Of a DNA stretch of 42,157 nucleotides, positions 34,596 through 42,157 are shown in pieces. Both the position numbers and the translations under genes were made by a program. The notes beneath the pieces were generated by a model. The model was not told where the DNA came from and ran no database searches. It was given only the letters and a program-made list of their open reading frames with translations. Within the stretch, counting starts at the first letter, position 1, and each line of letters begins with the position of its first letter. Source of the stretch: Clostridia bacterium (GTDB lineage Bacteria; Bacillota; Clostridia; Oscillospirales; CAG-272); the NCBI GenBank assembly GCA_017481495.1, contig JAFUPC010000061.1, positions 1-42,157 on the forward strand, written 5' to 3'.

Positions 34596-34780
34596 TGTAG
34601 GGGCGGCAACCTGCCGCCCGAAATCAATAAATCTTTCGCAGACGTGTCAGAACTCCCATAATAACATTACGGACGACGTAAAATCTTTCGCACCATTGAA
34701 AGATTTTTTATATGTCACCGTTACACGGTGACCGCGGGAGCAAGGTTTCGCAAAGCGAAACCATATAGGCATCCCCTACA
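34596..34780. mobile_element. MITE-like 185-bp element with internal hairpins
   Basis: The 8-bp ends TGTAGGGG (34596-34603) and CCCCTACA (34773-34780) are exact inverted repeats. Between them lie four hairpins: GGGCGGCA/TGCCGCCC (34601-34619), AAATCTTTC/GAAAGATTT (34681-34706), GTCACCGT/ACGGTGAC (34714-34732) and GGTTTCGC/GCGAAACC (34744-34762). It has no coding capacity, and no clear target duplication was found. It may be a non-autonomous element or a cluster of extragenic palindromes. Confidence 0.45.
34681..34709 (-). terminator. Terminator-like hairpin downstream of rseP
   Basis: The stem AAATCTTTC/GAAAGATTT (9 bp, 8-nt loop) ends in T runs on both strands (TTTTA on the minus, TTTTTTA on the plus). 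It lies 130 bp after the rseP stop and would separate dxr-rseP from ispG-polC. Confidence 0.55.
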
Positions 34781-34835
34781 AAATCCCGGAGGCGCACAGC
34801 GTAATACAATACCGCCGCCGCGGAATGATTAAAAA

Positions 34836-35870
34836 TTACGATACGATCCGCGTAATATCCTGGAACGTGACAACGACCATCAGAAGCATCAGCAGCAGAA
34901 TCCCCACAAAATGCACATACCCCTCAAACCGCGGGCTGATGGGCTTGCGGCGGATGAGCTCGATCACCTGGAAGAACAGCCGTCCGCCGTCCAGTGCCGG
35001 CAGGGGGAGCAGATTGAAAATGCCCAGGTTGACCGAAATGAACACGAACATATAAAAGAAATTGTAAACCCCGACAGAGGCGGCTTCGGAGATCGCCTGC
35101 GTCACGCCGACGGGGCCGGAGAGGTCCTCCACCGTGTATTCATCGCCGAAAACAAGGTCAATGAGCGAATCCCAGATCATCCTTACCGTGTTCACCGACT
35201 GCCAGAACGACTGCTTTGCCACGTTGTAAATGTTCTTTTCGACCGCATAAACATAAAAGTCCCGGTCGCCGTAAACGTGTCCCGCTTCCGTGTAATGCGG
35301 GAACTGCACGTCGGCAAGCACCACCGTTTTTCCGTCGCGGATGACGGTCACATCCACCGGGTCGCGGGCATCGTGCATAATGGTGTAAACGAGATCGGTC
35401 GCCGTGTGTACGCGGATGCTGTCGATTTTCACGATCTTATCCTCGACCTGCAATCCGTAGGAGGAGGAGGTCGCCCCGTCAAAGAAGTCCGCAATGACCG
35501 TTCCGCCCAGCGCATCGGAGGACACGACCAGACACGTCATGATGAGAAACCCGAGCACCAGATTCATAAACGCCCCTGCTGCCGTGATGATCATCCTCTG
35601 CCAGACAGGCTTTCGGTTCAGGGCGTTGGGGTCGTCGGACTCCTCATCCTCGCCGACCATCGCAACATATCCGCCGATGGGAAGCGCGCGCAGAGAATAG
35701 CGGATGTCGGTCTTCTCCGACACCCGGGAAAACAGCTTCGGTCCCATGCCGATGGCGAATTCTTTTACAGAAACCTTGAAGATCCGCGCCGCCGTGTAAT
35801 GCCCGAATTCGTGGATAAAGATGAGAAATCCGAACATCAGAACGGCAAGCAGGATATAGAGTACAGTCAT
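34836..35870 (-). CDS. rseP: RIP metalloprotease RseP (site-2 protease)
   Basis: A 344-residue intramembrane zinc protease. The first membrane helix carries HEFGH at residues 20-24, the zinc-binding motif. SLRALPIGGYVAMVGEDEE follows, then a PDZ domain (about 120-180, GLQVEDKIVKIDSIRVHTATD). The C-terminal helix has NLLPLPALDGGRLFF with the third zinc ligand Asp. In Firmicutes it (RasP) cleaves anti-sigma factors and signal-peptide remnants. The ATG at 35868-35870 follows AAAGGA; an in-frame TTG 24 bases further up overlaps that site. It follows dxr by 25 bp, the standard order. Confidence 0.95.
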   Translation of the reverse strand: MTVLYILLAVLMFGFLIFIHEFGHYTAARIFKVSVKEFAIGMGPKLFSRVSEKTDIRYSLRALPIGGYVAMVGEDEESDDPNALNRKPVWQRMIITAAGAFMNLVLGFLIMTCLVVSSDALGGTVIADFFDGATSSSYGLQVEDKIVKIDSIRVHTATDLVYTIMHDARDPVDVTVIRDGKTVVLADVQFPHYTEAGHVYGDRDFYVYAVEKNIYNVAKQSFWQSVNTVRMIWDSLIDLVFGDEYTVEDLSGPVGVTQAISEAASVGVYNFFYMFVFISVNLGIFNLLPLPALDGGRLFFQVIELIRRKPISPRFEGYVHFVGILLLMLLMVVVTFQDITRIVS

Positions 35871-35895
35871 GCAAACATTCCTTTCCAAAAACAAT

Positions 35896-37077
35896 TCAGC
35901 GGCTCAGCTTACAAACGGCGTCCCGCGCCATGCAGACAGCATCTTCAATATCGTCAATGGTCGGATTCTCTTTGGATACGGTTTCGTTTACAACCGTTTC
36001 CACAATGTCAAACAGATCGGTAAACCCGATCTTCCCGTCAAGGAACAGGGCAACGGCGGCATCGTTTGCACCGTTTAGAACGGCAGTCTTTGTGCCGCCC
36101 TCTTTCACCGCGCGCCGTGCCAGCGGCAGAAGTGTGAACGTCTCCTCATCGGGCTCGGAAAACGTCAGGCGGCCGACCTTTTTGAGGTCAAGCGGTTCCA
36201 GCAAGGACGGCATCCGGTCGGGATACGTCAATGCATACTGAATGCACAGCCGCATATCGGGAACGGACAGCTGTGCCATCACCGCGTTGTCGCAGAAGCC
36301 GACCATCGAGTGAACGATGCTCTCCGGATGCACAACGACCTCCACATCGTCCGGCGCAACGTCGAACAGACGTACCGCTTCGATCAGCTCAAAGCCCTTA
36401 TTCATCAGCGATGCGCAGTCGACGGTGATCTTGGCACCCATTTTCCATGTCGGATGCGCAAGTGCTTCGCGCGCGGTCACGTTTTCAAGTTCTTTCCGTT
36501 TTTTTCCACGGAATGCACCGCCGGAGCAGGTCAGATACAGCTTTGAGACGCGGTTCTTCGGCTCACCGTTCAGGCACTGGAAGATCGCGCAGTGTTCGCT
36601 GTCCACGGGCAGAACGGAAACACCATTCTCCCGCGCTTCGCGCATGACAATCTCCCCGGCGGTTACCAGGGTCTCCTTGTTGGCAAGCGCAACGTTTTTC
36701 CCCGCACGGATGGCGGCAAGGGTTGGCATCAGTCCCGCCGTGCCGACGATGGAGTTGAGCACCGTCTTCGATTCCCCGGCGGATGCCAGATACAGAACGC
36801 CCTCGCGCCCGGAGAGGATTTGGGTGTCCGTGTCGGAGACGGCGATCTTCAAGTCCTTTGCCGCGGCTTCGTTTTCAACGGCACAAAAGCGGGGGTGAAA
36901 CTGCCGGATCTGTTCTTCCAGCAGGGTAATGTTTTTGGAACCGGCGATTCCTTCCACGCGCAGACCGTGCATCGCCGCAACGTCCATTGTCTGCCGTCCG
37001 ACCGAGCCCGTGGAGCCGAGCACCGTTACGGGAAGCGCGCCGATTCTGTCGTTTGTTTCATTCATAGGTTTCACCAT
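35896..37077 (-). CDS. dxr: 1-deoxy-D-xylulose 5-phosphate reductoisomerase
   Basis: A 393-residue Dxr (IspC), which rearranges and reduces DXP to MEP with NADPH, the first committed step of the MEP pathway. Visible are the dinucleotide motif LGSTGSVGRQTMDV (about 20-33), LANKETLVTAGE (about 132-143) and DSEHCAIFQCL (about 158-168) for metal and substrate binding. NKGFELIEAVRLF and VVHPESIVHSMVGF then follow. The ATG at 37077 is 1 bp after the cdsA stop. The ATG four codons later (37063-37065), after GGTGAAACCT, is an equally good start. Length is normal. With ispG it shows that this organism uses the MEP rather than the mevalonate route. Confidence 0.96.
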   Translation of the reverse strand: MVKPMNETNDRIGALPVTVLGSTGSVGRQTMDVAAMHGLRVEGIAGSKNITLLEEQIRQFHPRFCAVENEAAAKDLKIAVSDTDTQILSGREGVLYLASAGESKTVLNSIVGTAGLMPTLAAIRAGKNVALANKETLVTAGEIVMREARENGVSVLPVDSEHCAIFQCLNGEPKNRVSKLYLTCSGGAFRGKKRKELENVTAREALAHPTWKMGAKITVDCASLMNKGFELIEAVRLFDVAPDDVEVVVHPESIVHSMVGFCDNAVMAQLSVPDMRLCIQYALTYPDRMPSLLEPLDLKKVGRLTFSEPDEETFTLLPLARRAVKEGGTKTAVLNGANDAAVALFLDGKIGFTDLFDIVETVVNETVSKENPTIDDIEDAVCMARDAVCKLSR

Positions 37078-37078
37078 A

Positions 37079-37906
37079 TCAGAACACCAGCCCGAAAAAT
37101 TCCGTATTCACGCACAGAAGATAAAGGGCTGCCGCCGTTGCCAGCACCGAATCGAACCGGTCGAGCACACCGCCGTGACCGGGGAACAGCGTTCCGTAGT
37201 CCTTGATTTCATACCGCCGCTTGATGAGACTCATCACAAGGTCGCCGATGATGGAGACCAGCGACACGGGCAGTCCGAGCAGGACAAGCGCAAAATAGTT
37301 CGGCGTAACGTCGGCAACGAGCGACACGATCCACCCGTACAGCGCAAACGATGCCATTGCGAACAGAATGCCGCCGACAGCCCCCTCCACGGTCTTTTTC
37401 GGGGAGACATCGGGAATCAGCTTGTGGCGGCCGAGAAGCCGTCCCGTGAAATACGCAAACGAGTCCGACACCCACGCGCCGAGAAACGGCATCAGGTACA
37501 GATACTGCCCGTTGTCGATCTTCCGCAGTCCCGCCATCATCGAAAAGCCCCAGATGACATAGACAAGACCGAGAAACGCCATCGCCGCCTGCTCCACGGG
37601 CAGCTTTCCGTGCGAGAACAGCGAAACGGCAAACAGCCAGAACATCAGGATCGCAGTCGCGCAGATGAGCAGGTCATCCGTCCGCCCCGACAGAAAATAG
37701 GTGCCAATGGGCAGTGCCGCCGATAAGACGATGCACGGCACGGATGCGGCGTAATTTTTGCACAGTCCCACACAGCGCAGCATTTCAAATGCGCCGACAG
37801 CGGACAGAAATGCCATCGCAATGGGATAAACAGCCGTCCCCGAAAAGATCGCAACGGGGATAAACACGACCGCCATGCAGACAGCGGTGAGGATTCTTGT
37901 TTTCAT
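37079..37906 (-). CDS. cdsA: Phosphatidate cytidylyltransferase
   Basis: A 275-residue integral membrane enzyme that makes CDP-diacylglycerol from phosphatidate and CTP for phospholipid synthesis. About eight hydrophobic segments are visible from residue 5 on. The C-terminal signature is VSPKKTVEGAVGG (about 168-180) followed by SIIGDLVMSLIKRRYEIKD and LFPGHGGVLDRFDS (about 242-255), which holds the metal-binding Asp. CGGAGGAATTTAACGC precedes the ATG, which is 3 bp after the uppS stop. Polyprenyl and phospholipid synthesis are thus translated together. Confidence 0.96.
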   Translation of the reverse strand: MKTRILTAVCMAVVFIPVAIFSGTAVYPIAMAFLSAVGAFEMLRCVGLCKNYAASVPCIVLSAALPIGTYFLSGRTDDLLICATAILMFWLFAVSLFSHGKLPVEQAAMAFLGLVYVIWGFSMMAGLRKIDNGQYLYLMPFLGAWVSDSFAYFTGRLLGRHKLIPDVSPKKTVEGAVGGILFAMASFALYGWIVSLVADVTPNYFALVLLGLPVSLVSIIGDLVMSLIKRRYEIKDYGTLFPGHGGVLDRFDSVLATAAALYLLCVNTEFFGLVF

Positions 37907-37909
37907 GCG

Positions 37910-38605
37910 TTAAATTCCTCCGTACCGGCGTTTTCTTGAATAAAAATCTTCCACCGCGGCGTTGATGTCGTCCTCTCCCATGTCCGGCCAGAGCGTATCG
38001 CAGAAATACAGCTCCGCGTATGCCGACTGCCAGAGCAGGAAGTTCGACAGACGTCGCTCCGCGCCCGTGCGGACGATGAGATCCGGCGGCGGACAGTGCG
38101 CGGTATAAAGATTGGCCGTGATGTCATCCTCGGTGATTTCCGTTTTGCCCTCTGCAATCAGGGTGTTGACCGCATGGACAATTTCGTCCCTGCCGCCGTA
38201 GTTGACGGCGATGTTGAGAAGCAGGGGGTTGTGCGCGGTTTCGTTTTCGAGTGCCGTCATCTTTTCCTGCACGTCGGCGGGGAAAATGCGTTTGTCACCG
38301 AGAAAGACGACGTGGACGCTGTTTTCATCGGCTTTTTTCCGCGCGACGTTCAGATATTCCCCGAAGATCTTCATGATCGCCCGGACTTCGGTTTCGGGAC
38401 GTTTCCAGTTTTCGGTGGAAAATGCGTAGACCGTCACCGCGCGGATGCCGATGTCCCCGCAGTAGCGGATGACCCGCTCAAACGTCTTTGCGCCGACCGA
38501 ATGTCCGTATTCCCGCGGCATACCGCGTTTTTTTGCCCAGCGGCCGTTGCCGTCCATAATGAACGCGATGTGCGTTAAGCGTTCATCTACTTTTGTTCCT
38601 GCCAT
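37910..38605 (-). CDS. uppS: Isoprenyl transferase / undecaprenyl diphosphate synthase
   Basis: A 231-residue cis-prenyltransferase. HIAFIMDGNGRWAKKRG (about 12-28) contains the catalytic Asp that holds the diphosphate magnesium. FSTENWKRP follows at about 71-79, and LIVRTGAERRLSNFLLWQSA (about 180-199) is the C-terminal signature that binds IPP. The product is the C55 lipid carrier for peptidoglycan and wall polymers. The start is the ATG at 38603-38605, since GGAGG lies 11 bases upstream; the ATG 45 bases further up has GGAG directly abutting it and adds residues not found in the family. Confidence 0.96.
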   Translation of the reverse strand: MAGTKVDERLTHIAFIMDGNGRWAKKRGMPREYGHSVGAKTFERVIRYCGDIGIRAVTVYAFSTENWKRPETEVRAIMKIFGEYLNVARKKADENSVHVVFLGDKRIFPADVQEKMTALENETAHNPLLLNIAVNYGGRDEIVHAVNTLIAEGKTEITEDDITANLYTAHCPPPDLIVRTGAERRLSNFLLWQSAYAELYFCDTLWPDMGEDDINAAVEDFYSRKRRYGGI

Positions 38606-38670
38606 AATGCGGGGTTCCTCCGTGATACTATCAGAAATGTTCGTTTTCATCTCCGTCAGAATTTCTCATG

Positions 38671-38704
38671 ACATAGAAACAAGGATGACGGGAATCATCC
38701 TTGT
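38671..38704 (-). terminator. Hairpin between frr and uppS
   Basis: A 10-bp perfect stem ACAAGGATGA/TCATCCTTGT (38679-38688, 38695-38704) with a 6-nt loop is followed on the minus strand by TTTCTAT. The U-tract is weak, so it is more likely a partial terminator that lowers uppS-polC expression relative to frr. Confidence 0.55.
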
Positions 38705-38734
38705 CTCATCGGAAAATCCGGATGCGGAAAACGA

Positions 38735-39289
38735 TCAGATTTCCATGATTTCCTTGTTCTTTGCTTCTGTGATCTTGTCAAGCTGCTTTGTATACTTGTC
38801 GGTCAGATCCTGAATTTCCTTTTCGGAGGACTTCTGTTCGTCCTCGGTCATCGTGCCGGCTTTCTTCAGCTCCTTGCACTTGTCGTTGGCATCGCGGCGG
38901 ATGTTGCGGAGTGCGACTTTGGCGCCTTCGCCCTTCTTGGAGATGTCCTTTGCCAGCTCTTTGCGGCGTTCCTCGGTCAGCGGCGGGAAGGACAGGCGGA
39001 GCATTGCACCGTCGTTCTGCGGGTTGATGCCGAGATCAGAGGTCTGGATGGCCTTTTCGATCGCTTTCAGCGTGGACTTATCCCACGGCGTGATGGTGAT
39101 GGTGCGTGCATCCGGAACGGAAACCTGCGCAACAGAGGTGATCTGTGTGGGAGAGCCGTAATAATCGACGGTGATCTTGTCGAGCACACCGGGGTTCGCA
39201 CGGCCTGCGCGGATGCTCTTCAGTTCGTTTTCATATGCATCGATGCTCTTCTGCATTTTCTTTTCATAGTCTTTGACGTCCAGTTTCAT
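38735..39289 (-). CDS. frr: Ribosome recycling factor
   Basis: A 184-residue RRF of standard length. The opening YEKKMQKSIDAYENELKSIRAGRANPGVLD is the three-helix bundle signature, followed by VDYYGSPTQITSVAQVSVPDARTITITPW (domain II) and LTEERRKELAKDISKKGEGAKVALRNIRRDAND. With EF-G it splits post-termination ribosomes. The start ATG (39287-39289) follows AGGAGGTATT; upstream in-frame codons have no site. The usual upstream genes rpsB-tsf-pyrH are absent, and frr starts its own transcription unit from the promoter at 39380-39408. Confidence 0.98.
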   Translation of the reverse strand: MKLDVKDYEKKMQKSIDAYENELKSIRAGRANPGVLDKITVDYYGSPTQITSVAQVSVPDARTITITPWDKSTLKAIEKAIQTSDLGINPQNDGAMLRLSFPPLTEERRKELAKDISKKGEGAKVALRNIRRDANDKCKELKKAGTMTEDEQKSSEKEIQDLTDKYTKQLDKITEAKNKEIMEI

Positions 39290-39320
39290 ATGGGGAAATA
39301 CCTCCTGAAAATAAAATAAT

Positions 39321-39345
39321 ATCGTCCGGACGATACGCCGTATCG
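39321..39345 (-). promoter_or_regulatory. Overlapping palindromes in the frr leader
   Basis: ATCGTCCGGACGAT (39321-39334) and CGATACG-C-CGTATCG (39331-39345) are both perfect palindromes sharing four bases. They lie between the frr promoter and its ribosome site. In RNA only one could form fully at a time. Confidence 0.5.
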
Positions 39346-39379
39346 GGTACACAGCCGCGTATCATTCCTCTTCCTTTAT

Positions 39380-39408
39380 ATTGTACTATGAAATCGCCGA
39401 TTTGTAAA
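39380..39408 (-). promoter_or_regulatory. Sigma-A promoter of frr-polC unit
   Basis: TTTACA (39403-39408) and TACAAT (39380-39385) on the minus strand are separated by 17 bp. The predicted leader is about 84 nt. Confidence 0.8.
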
Positions 39409-39468
39409 CAGCTTTCTGTAAATTTTTTCGGAATTTTCAGGGAAATTACGCAATTTCTTTTCAAAAAA

Positions 39469-42018
39469 TCATTCGTTCAAGTAAATCCACACCCGCGACT
39501 GAATAATCTTCGTCGTCTCCTCCAGCGTCCGCACACCGTTTTCCCAGTAGGAGAGTTCTTCTTCCACAATCGTCTGCACGGTGGTGTCGGTGCCGGATTT
39601 CATGTGGCAGTTGTCGAGGAAATCGAGAAATTCGTCGATTTCCGCATCGGTCAGAACGATTTCCCAATACGCCGTGCTTGTGTAGACGGTCGTTTCGCCC
39701 GTCGCCGGGTCGGTGTAGGTGAACGTGTCGGTATAGGCATCGGTATCAAGCGGCTCCGCCGATGCATAGTCCGGTGTCAGATTGATGTACCCGACCGGGT
39801 CACCCCGACCGAGATTCATGGACGGTGCCTGCAATACGGCATTCGGGTCGCCGATGGCGTCGTAATCGTCCGCGTTCATGTACCAGTACCGGCTGTCCGT
39901 CAGCTGTTTGCGGACGGCACGTTTCGTCACGGGCAGATACATAAGGGAATCCGCGCACTGCCATTCATCGGACAGAAGATATTCGAGAAACGCAAGGCAC
40001 CCCGCCTGCACATCCGTGTCGGACAGCACCAACATCCGGAGCATGGGATGGATATACGCCCCGCCGCCATCATTGGACGGATAACCGCACCAGTCAAAGC
40101 CGTCATCCCCGAACAGCAGTTTCAGGGACACGAGACGGTCAAGGCGCGTCATGTCCACGTTGACCAGCTTCACCCCGCCCCCGGCAATGCGTGCGGGAAG
40201 CGTCGTGTTCGTATACCCCCAGGTGCCGTCGGACTGTCCTGTCAGATACCCCGCGTTTTCGTCGATGAGGTCGCCCATCGCCGCGGTATACCGCACCATG
40301 CTGCGGAACGCCGTGCTGTCGTAGGAGGCAGTCTTCGCCTGCCGGTCAAAGAAATCCATGATACCGTTGTCGTAGATACGTTCTACAGCATCACTATCCG
40401 TGGTCAGAAGTTCGCCGTCCGCAAGCGAATCCACAATTTCATAAAATGCTTCCCACGTCAGAGCGCCGTCCACGGTGCCTTCCAAACTGACAAACGAAGA
40501 AAACCAGAAGCTCATCGGAAGCTCGTACAGCTTTCCTCCCCACGACGCGCATTCCGTGATACAGCCAAGCAAATCGTCCGCAAAGTAAGGGGCTACGTCA
40601 AGAAACACGTTTTTGTCAAAATAATCGTCAAAGGAAATTGCCGTTGTCGTAAAGATTATGTCCGGATGCGCGTTGTACAGCATCCGCTCCTGCAGCTTTT
40701 CATTCATGTCGGCAGTTGATTGATCCAAGGAGTTGATGAGCGTGACATTGATATTGTATTCCGTATTTTCCGCATTGAACCGGAATATCGCTTCGTTCAG
40801 CCACGCCCACTCACCGTAGGCGTCAATCTGTATCACCTGCCGTCCCTCGTATTCGGGAACGGTTTCCGTTGTGATGTAGTACAGCGAATTTTCAACGGTG
40901 CCGTCATCCCGTTCTTCGGACTGCGCAAGATACATCGTATGGTCGTCGATGACCCAGATGGCGTCGTGGACTTCGTCAACGTAAATTCCGGTCTTCATCC
41001 AATCCGCCACTTTCACGGGAGAAAGGTTGTCGCGGTACTGGTACATAGCATAGGCGTCCGCCATGTAGATTTCGCTGTCTTCGCCCATCATCAGTGTCAT
41101 ATGTTCGTTTTCGGACGAAATACGCAGATTTTTTTTCTGGAACAGCCCCGTGTTCAAATCAAAAATCATTGCATCGTACCTTGACGGGAAATCAAGATAT
41201 TGATTCTCTCCGATATATCTGCTGTTCTGTACATTGATGAACGTTGCGGCGGTACTCATGTATACGATACGTCCCGCCGTCAGTTCCCCCGATACACAGT
41301 CATAAGAATAGGTAAGCATTTTGGCAGTATCGGAATATGCGTATATCAGAATGTTGACAGTTCCGTCTTCTGTTTCATTGATCAGAATCTGCTCTGCTAT
41401 TGTTCTTTGGTTGTACTCGTCGTCATACTGCTCCGATACCAGTACCATCCCGTTTTCATCCGTGATGTAAAACGCATAAAACTGTTCTCTGTGACTCCTA
41501 TCCTTATAAAAATCTCCTTCCCAGGTACAGAAGACAACCATGTTCCCGTCATGCAGTCGGAATGCGTAAAACGGTACCATACCGTCAATCATGGGAACCG
41601 TATACACCGTCTCGTCCAATGTTCCATCCGGTAAAAAGCGGTATATCCGGGGATTGAGGGTTTCATCATTATTCCGCGTTGAATAAATGTACAGCGCGCC
41701 GTCTCTCATGTAAGCGTTCGCATAGGACAATGCACCGTTATACCGATAATAGCCGTCTTCATTGATGTATTTGGGTAACTGCTCCGACAAATCCACGACC
41801 GTATGCGCAAGCGTATACGGAACAGAAGCCGCTTCCTCCGTTTCCGTCGCCGTCCCCGTTTCCGCGGTCTCGGCAGAGGTCACGGAAAGTTCCGTTCCCG
41901 CGGCAGGAACGGCTGTCGTGCCGGGCACGACCGGTTCACCGCTGTCCGCTTTGCAGGAATTGAGGAGGAACAGGCAGAGCACGGCAAGGCATACGCACAC
42001 AAAACATCCGTTTCTCAT
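39469..42018 (-). CDS. Large lipoprotein with C-terminal extracellular solute-binding domain
   Basis: An 849-residue secreted lipoprotein. The signal peptide ends in the lipobox LLNSC with lipidated Cys22, and a Thr/Glu/Ala-rich linker follows (about 23-65). Residues about 70-400 are rich in short beta-type repeats (YIYSTRNNDETLNPRIYRF, FYAFRLHDGNMVVFC, SEIYMADAYAMYQYRDN) that suggest a beta-propeller. Residues about 410-760 resemble family 1 sugar-binding proteins (AIFRFNAENTEYNINVTLIN, LYNAHPDIIFTTT, AFLEYLLSDEWQ). No permease genes are adjacent within the window. The start is the ATG at 42016-42018 with GAGGAGG 8 bases upstream, which exactly precedes the signal peptide. The ligand is unknown. 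It may belong to an ABC importer whose other genes were separated by the insertion sequence at the right edge. Confidence 0.8.
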   Translation of the reverse strand: MRNGCFVCVCLAVLCLFLLNSCKADSGEPVVPGTTAVPAAGTELSVTSAETAETGTATETEEAASVPYTLAHTVVDLSEQLPKYINEDGYYRYNGALSYANAYMRDGALYIYSTRNNDETLNPRIYRFLPDGTLDETVYTVPMIDGMVPFYAFRLHDGNMVVFCTWEGDFYKDRSHREQFYAFYITDENGMVLVSEQYDDEYNQRTIAEQILINETEDGTVNILIYAYSDTAKMLTYSYDCVSGELTAGRIVYMSTAATFINVQNSRYIGENQYLDFPSRYDAMIFDLNTGLFQKKNLRISSENEHMTLMMGEDSEIYMADAYAMYQYRDNLSPVKVADWMKTGIYVDEVHDAIWVIDDHTMYLAQSEERDDGTVENSLYYITTETVPEYEGRQVIQIDAYGEWAWLNEAIFRFNAENTEYNINVTLINSLDQSTADMNEKLQERMLYNAHPDIIFTTTAISFDDYFDKNVFLDVAPYFADDLLGCITECASWGGKLYELPMSFWFSSFVSLEGTVDGALTWEAFYEIVDSLADGELLTTDSDAVERIYDNGIMDFFDRQAKTASYDSTAFRSMVRYTAAMGDLIDENAGYLTGQSDGTWGYTNTTLPARIAGGGVKLVNVDMTRLDRLVSLKLLFGDDGFDWCGYPSNDGGGAYIHPMLRMLVLSDTDVQAGCLAFLEYLLSDEWQCADSLMYLPVTKRAVRKQLTDSRYWYMNADDYDAIGDPNAVLQAPSMNLGRGDPVGYINLTPDYASAEPLDTDAYTDTFTYTDPATGETTVYTSTAYWEIVLTDAEIDEFLDFLDNCHMKSGTDTTVQTIVEEELSYWENGVRTLEETTKIIQSRVWIYLNE

Positions 42019-42048
42019 AAGCTGTTCCTCCTCAGGTCTTGATATAAT

Positions 42049-42101
42049 CCCCTTAGAGTAGACACTCAAAAACAAAAAGATTTTGAGACTACACTAAGGG
42101 G
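42049..42101. repeat. Long hairpin at the left end of a probable insertion sequence
   Basis: Nested arms are CCCCTTAG/CTAAGGGG (42049-42056, 42094-42101), GTAG/CTAC (42058-42061, 42089-42092) and CTCAAAA/TTTTGAG (42065-42071, 42081-42087). It sits just before a transposase-like start codon and overlaps the lipoprotein's upstream region. It may be the element's end or a structure that blocks read-through into the transposase. On the minus strand a weak outward promoter TTGAGT-N17-TATATC is possible here. Confidence 0.6.
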
Positions 42102-42110
42102 GTTATTATT

Positions 42111-42157
42111 GTGCCAAAAGAAAGACGACAGAACAAGAAATACAACATTGAGCAAAA
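42111..42157 (+). CDS. Probable transposase N-terminus (truncated by the window edge)
   Basis: A plus-strand frame starts with GTG (42111-42113) after an AAGGGGG site at about 8 bases and encodes MPKERRQNKKYNIEQ before the window ends. A short basic start followed by KKYNIEQ resembles the helix-turn-helix orfA proteins of IS3-like elements. Only 15 codons are visible, so the family is a guess. The long hairpin immediately upstream and the abrupt switch of strand support an inserted element. Confidence 0.45.
   Translation, partial: MPKERRQNKKYNIEQ

Overview
The window reads as chromosome from an endospore-forming, Gram-positive-type member of the Clostridia, probably an uncultured gut or rumen lineage near the Oscillospirales or Christensenellales (inference, no species named). 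The reasons are a PolC-type replicase, the hup-rqcP-yabP-yabQ-divIC-S1 cluster, a SpoVAF/GerA-family germination protein, strong AGGAGG-type ribosome binding sites, and several near-consensus sigma-A promoters with exactly 17-bp spacers. Nearly all genes lie on the minus strand. Only four lie on the plus strand: a hypothetical gene, an AAA ATPase, the germination gene and a truncated transposase-like ORF at the right edge.

Layout. (1) 1-1300: start of a str-type operon, rplGB(ybxF)-rpsL-rpsG(partial), with a perfect TTGACA-N17-TATAAT promoter and a hairpin-bearing leader. (2) 1396-13147: an accessory block between rpoC and rplGB, genes that are normally adjacent in Firmicutes. It holds a RimJ/L-type acetyltransferase, a GH78 rhamnosidase-like enzyme, a histidine phosphatase, a metallophosphoesterase, ktrA, a GH116 glycosidase and ktrB. 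On the other strand it holds a structured RNA with its own promoter and terminator, a small hypothetical gene and an AAA ATPase/PD-(D/E)xK protein. (3) 13216-20730: rpoC and rpoB, with their own promoter and a bidirectional terminator. (4) 20762-26150: a GNAT gene, the germination gene, a cysteine desulfurase plus Se/S-carrier-like pair, and a serine hydrolase. (5) 24719-28814: hup, rqcP, yabP, yabQ, divIC, an S1-domain gene and the serine hydrolase. (6) 28857-39408: frr-uppS-cdsA-dxr-rseP-ispG-polC, which joins ribosome recycling, undecaprenyl and phospholipid synthesis, the MEP isoprenoid pathway, site-2 proteolysis and replication. A 440-bp hairpin- and repeat-rich gap interrupts it between rseP and ispG. 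(7) 39469-42157: a large solute-binding-type lipoprotein and the left end of a probable insertion sequence.

The best candidates for something undescribed are these. The first is the structured RNA at 10841-11009: a closed three-way-junction fold, a possible loop pseudoknot, an intrinsic terminator and mutually exclusive pairings, placed ahead of a small hypothetical gene that has no other visible promoter. The second is the array at 34414-34489, in which three different perfect hairpins are each followed by the identical linker ACTTCAC. A related cloverleaf-like element lies at 22925-22978. All gene calls rest on reading the translated sequence and recognising families; no database search was run.
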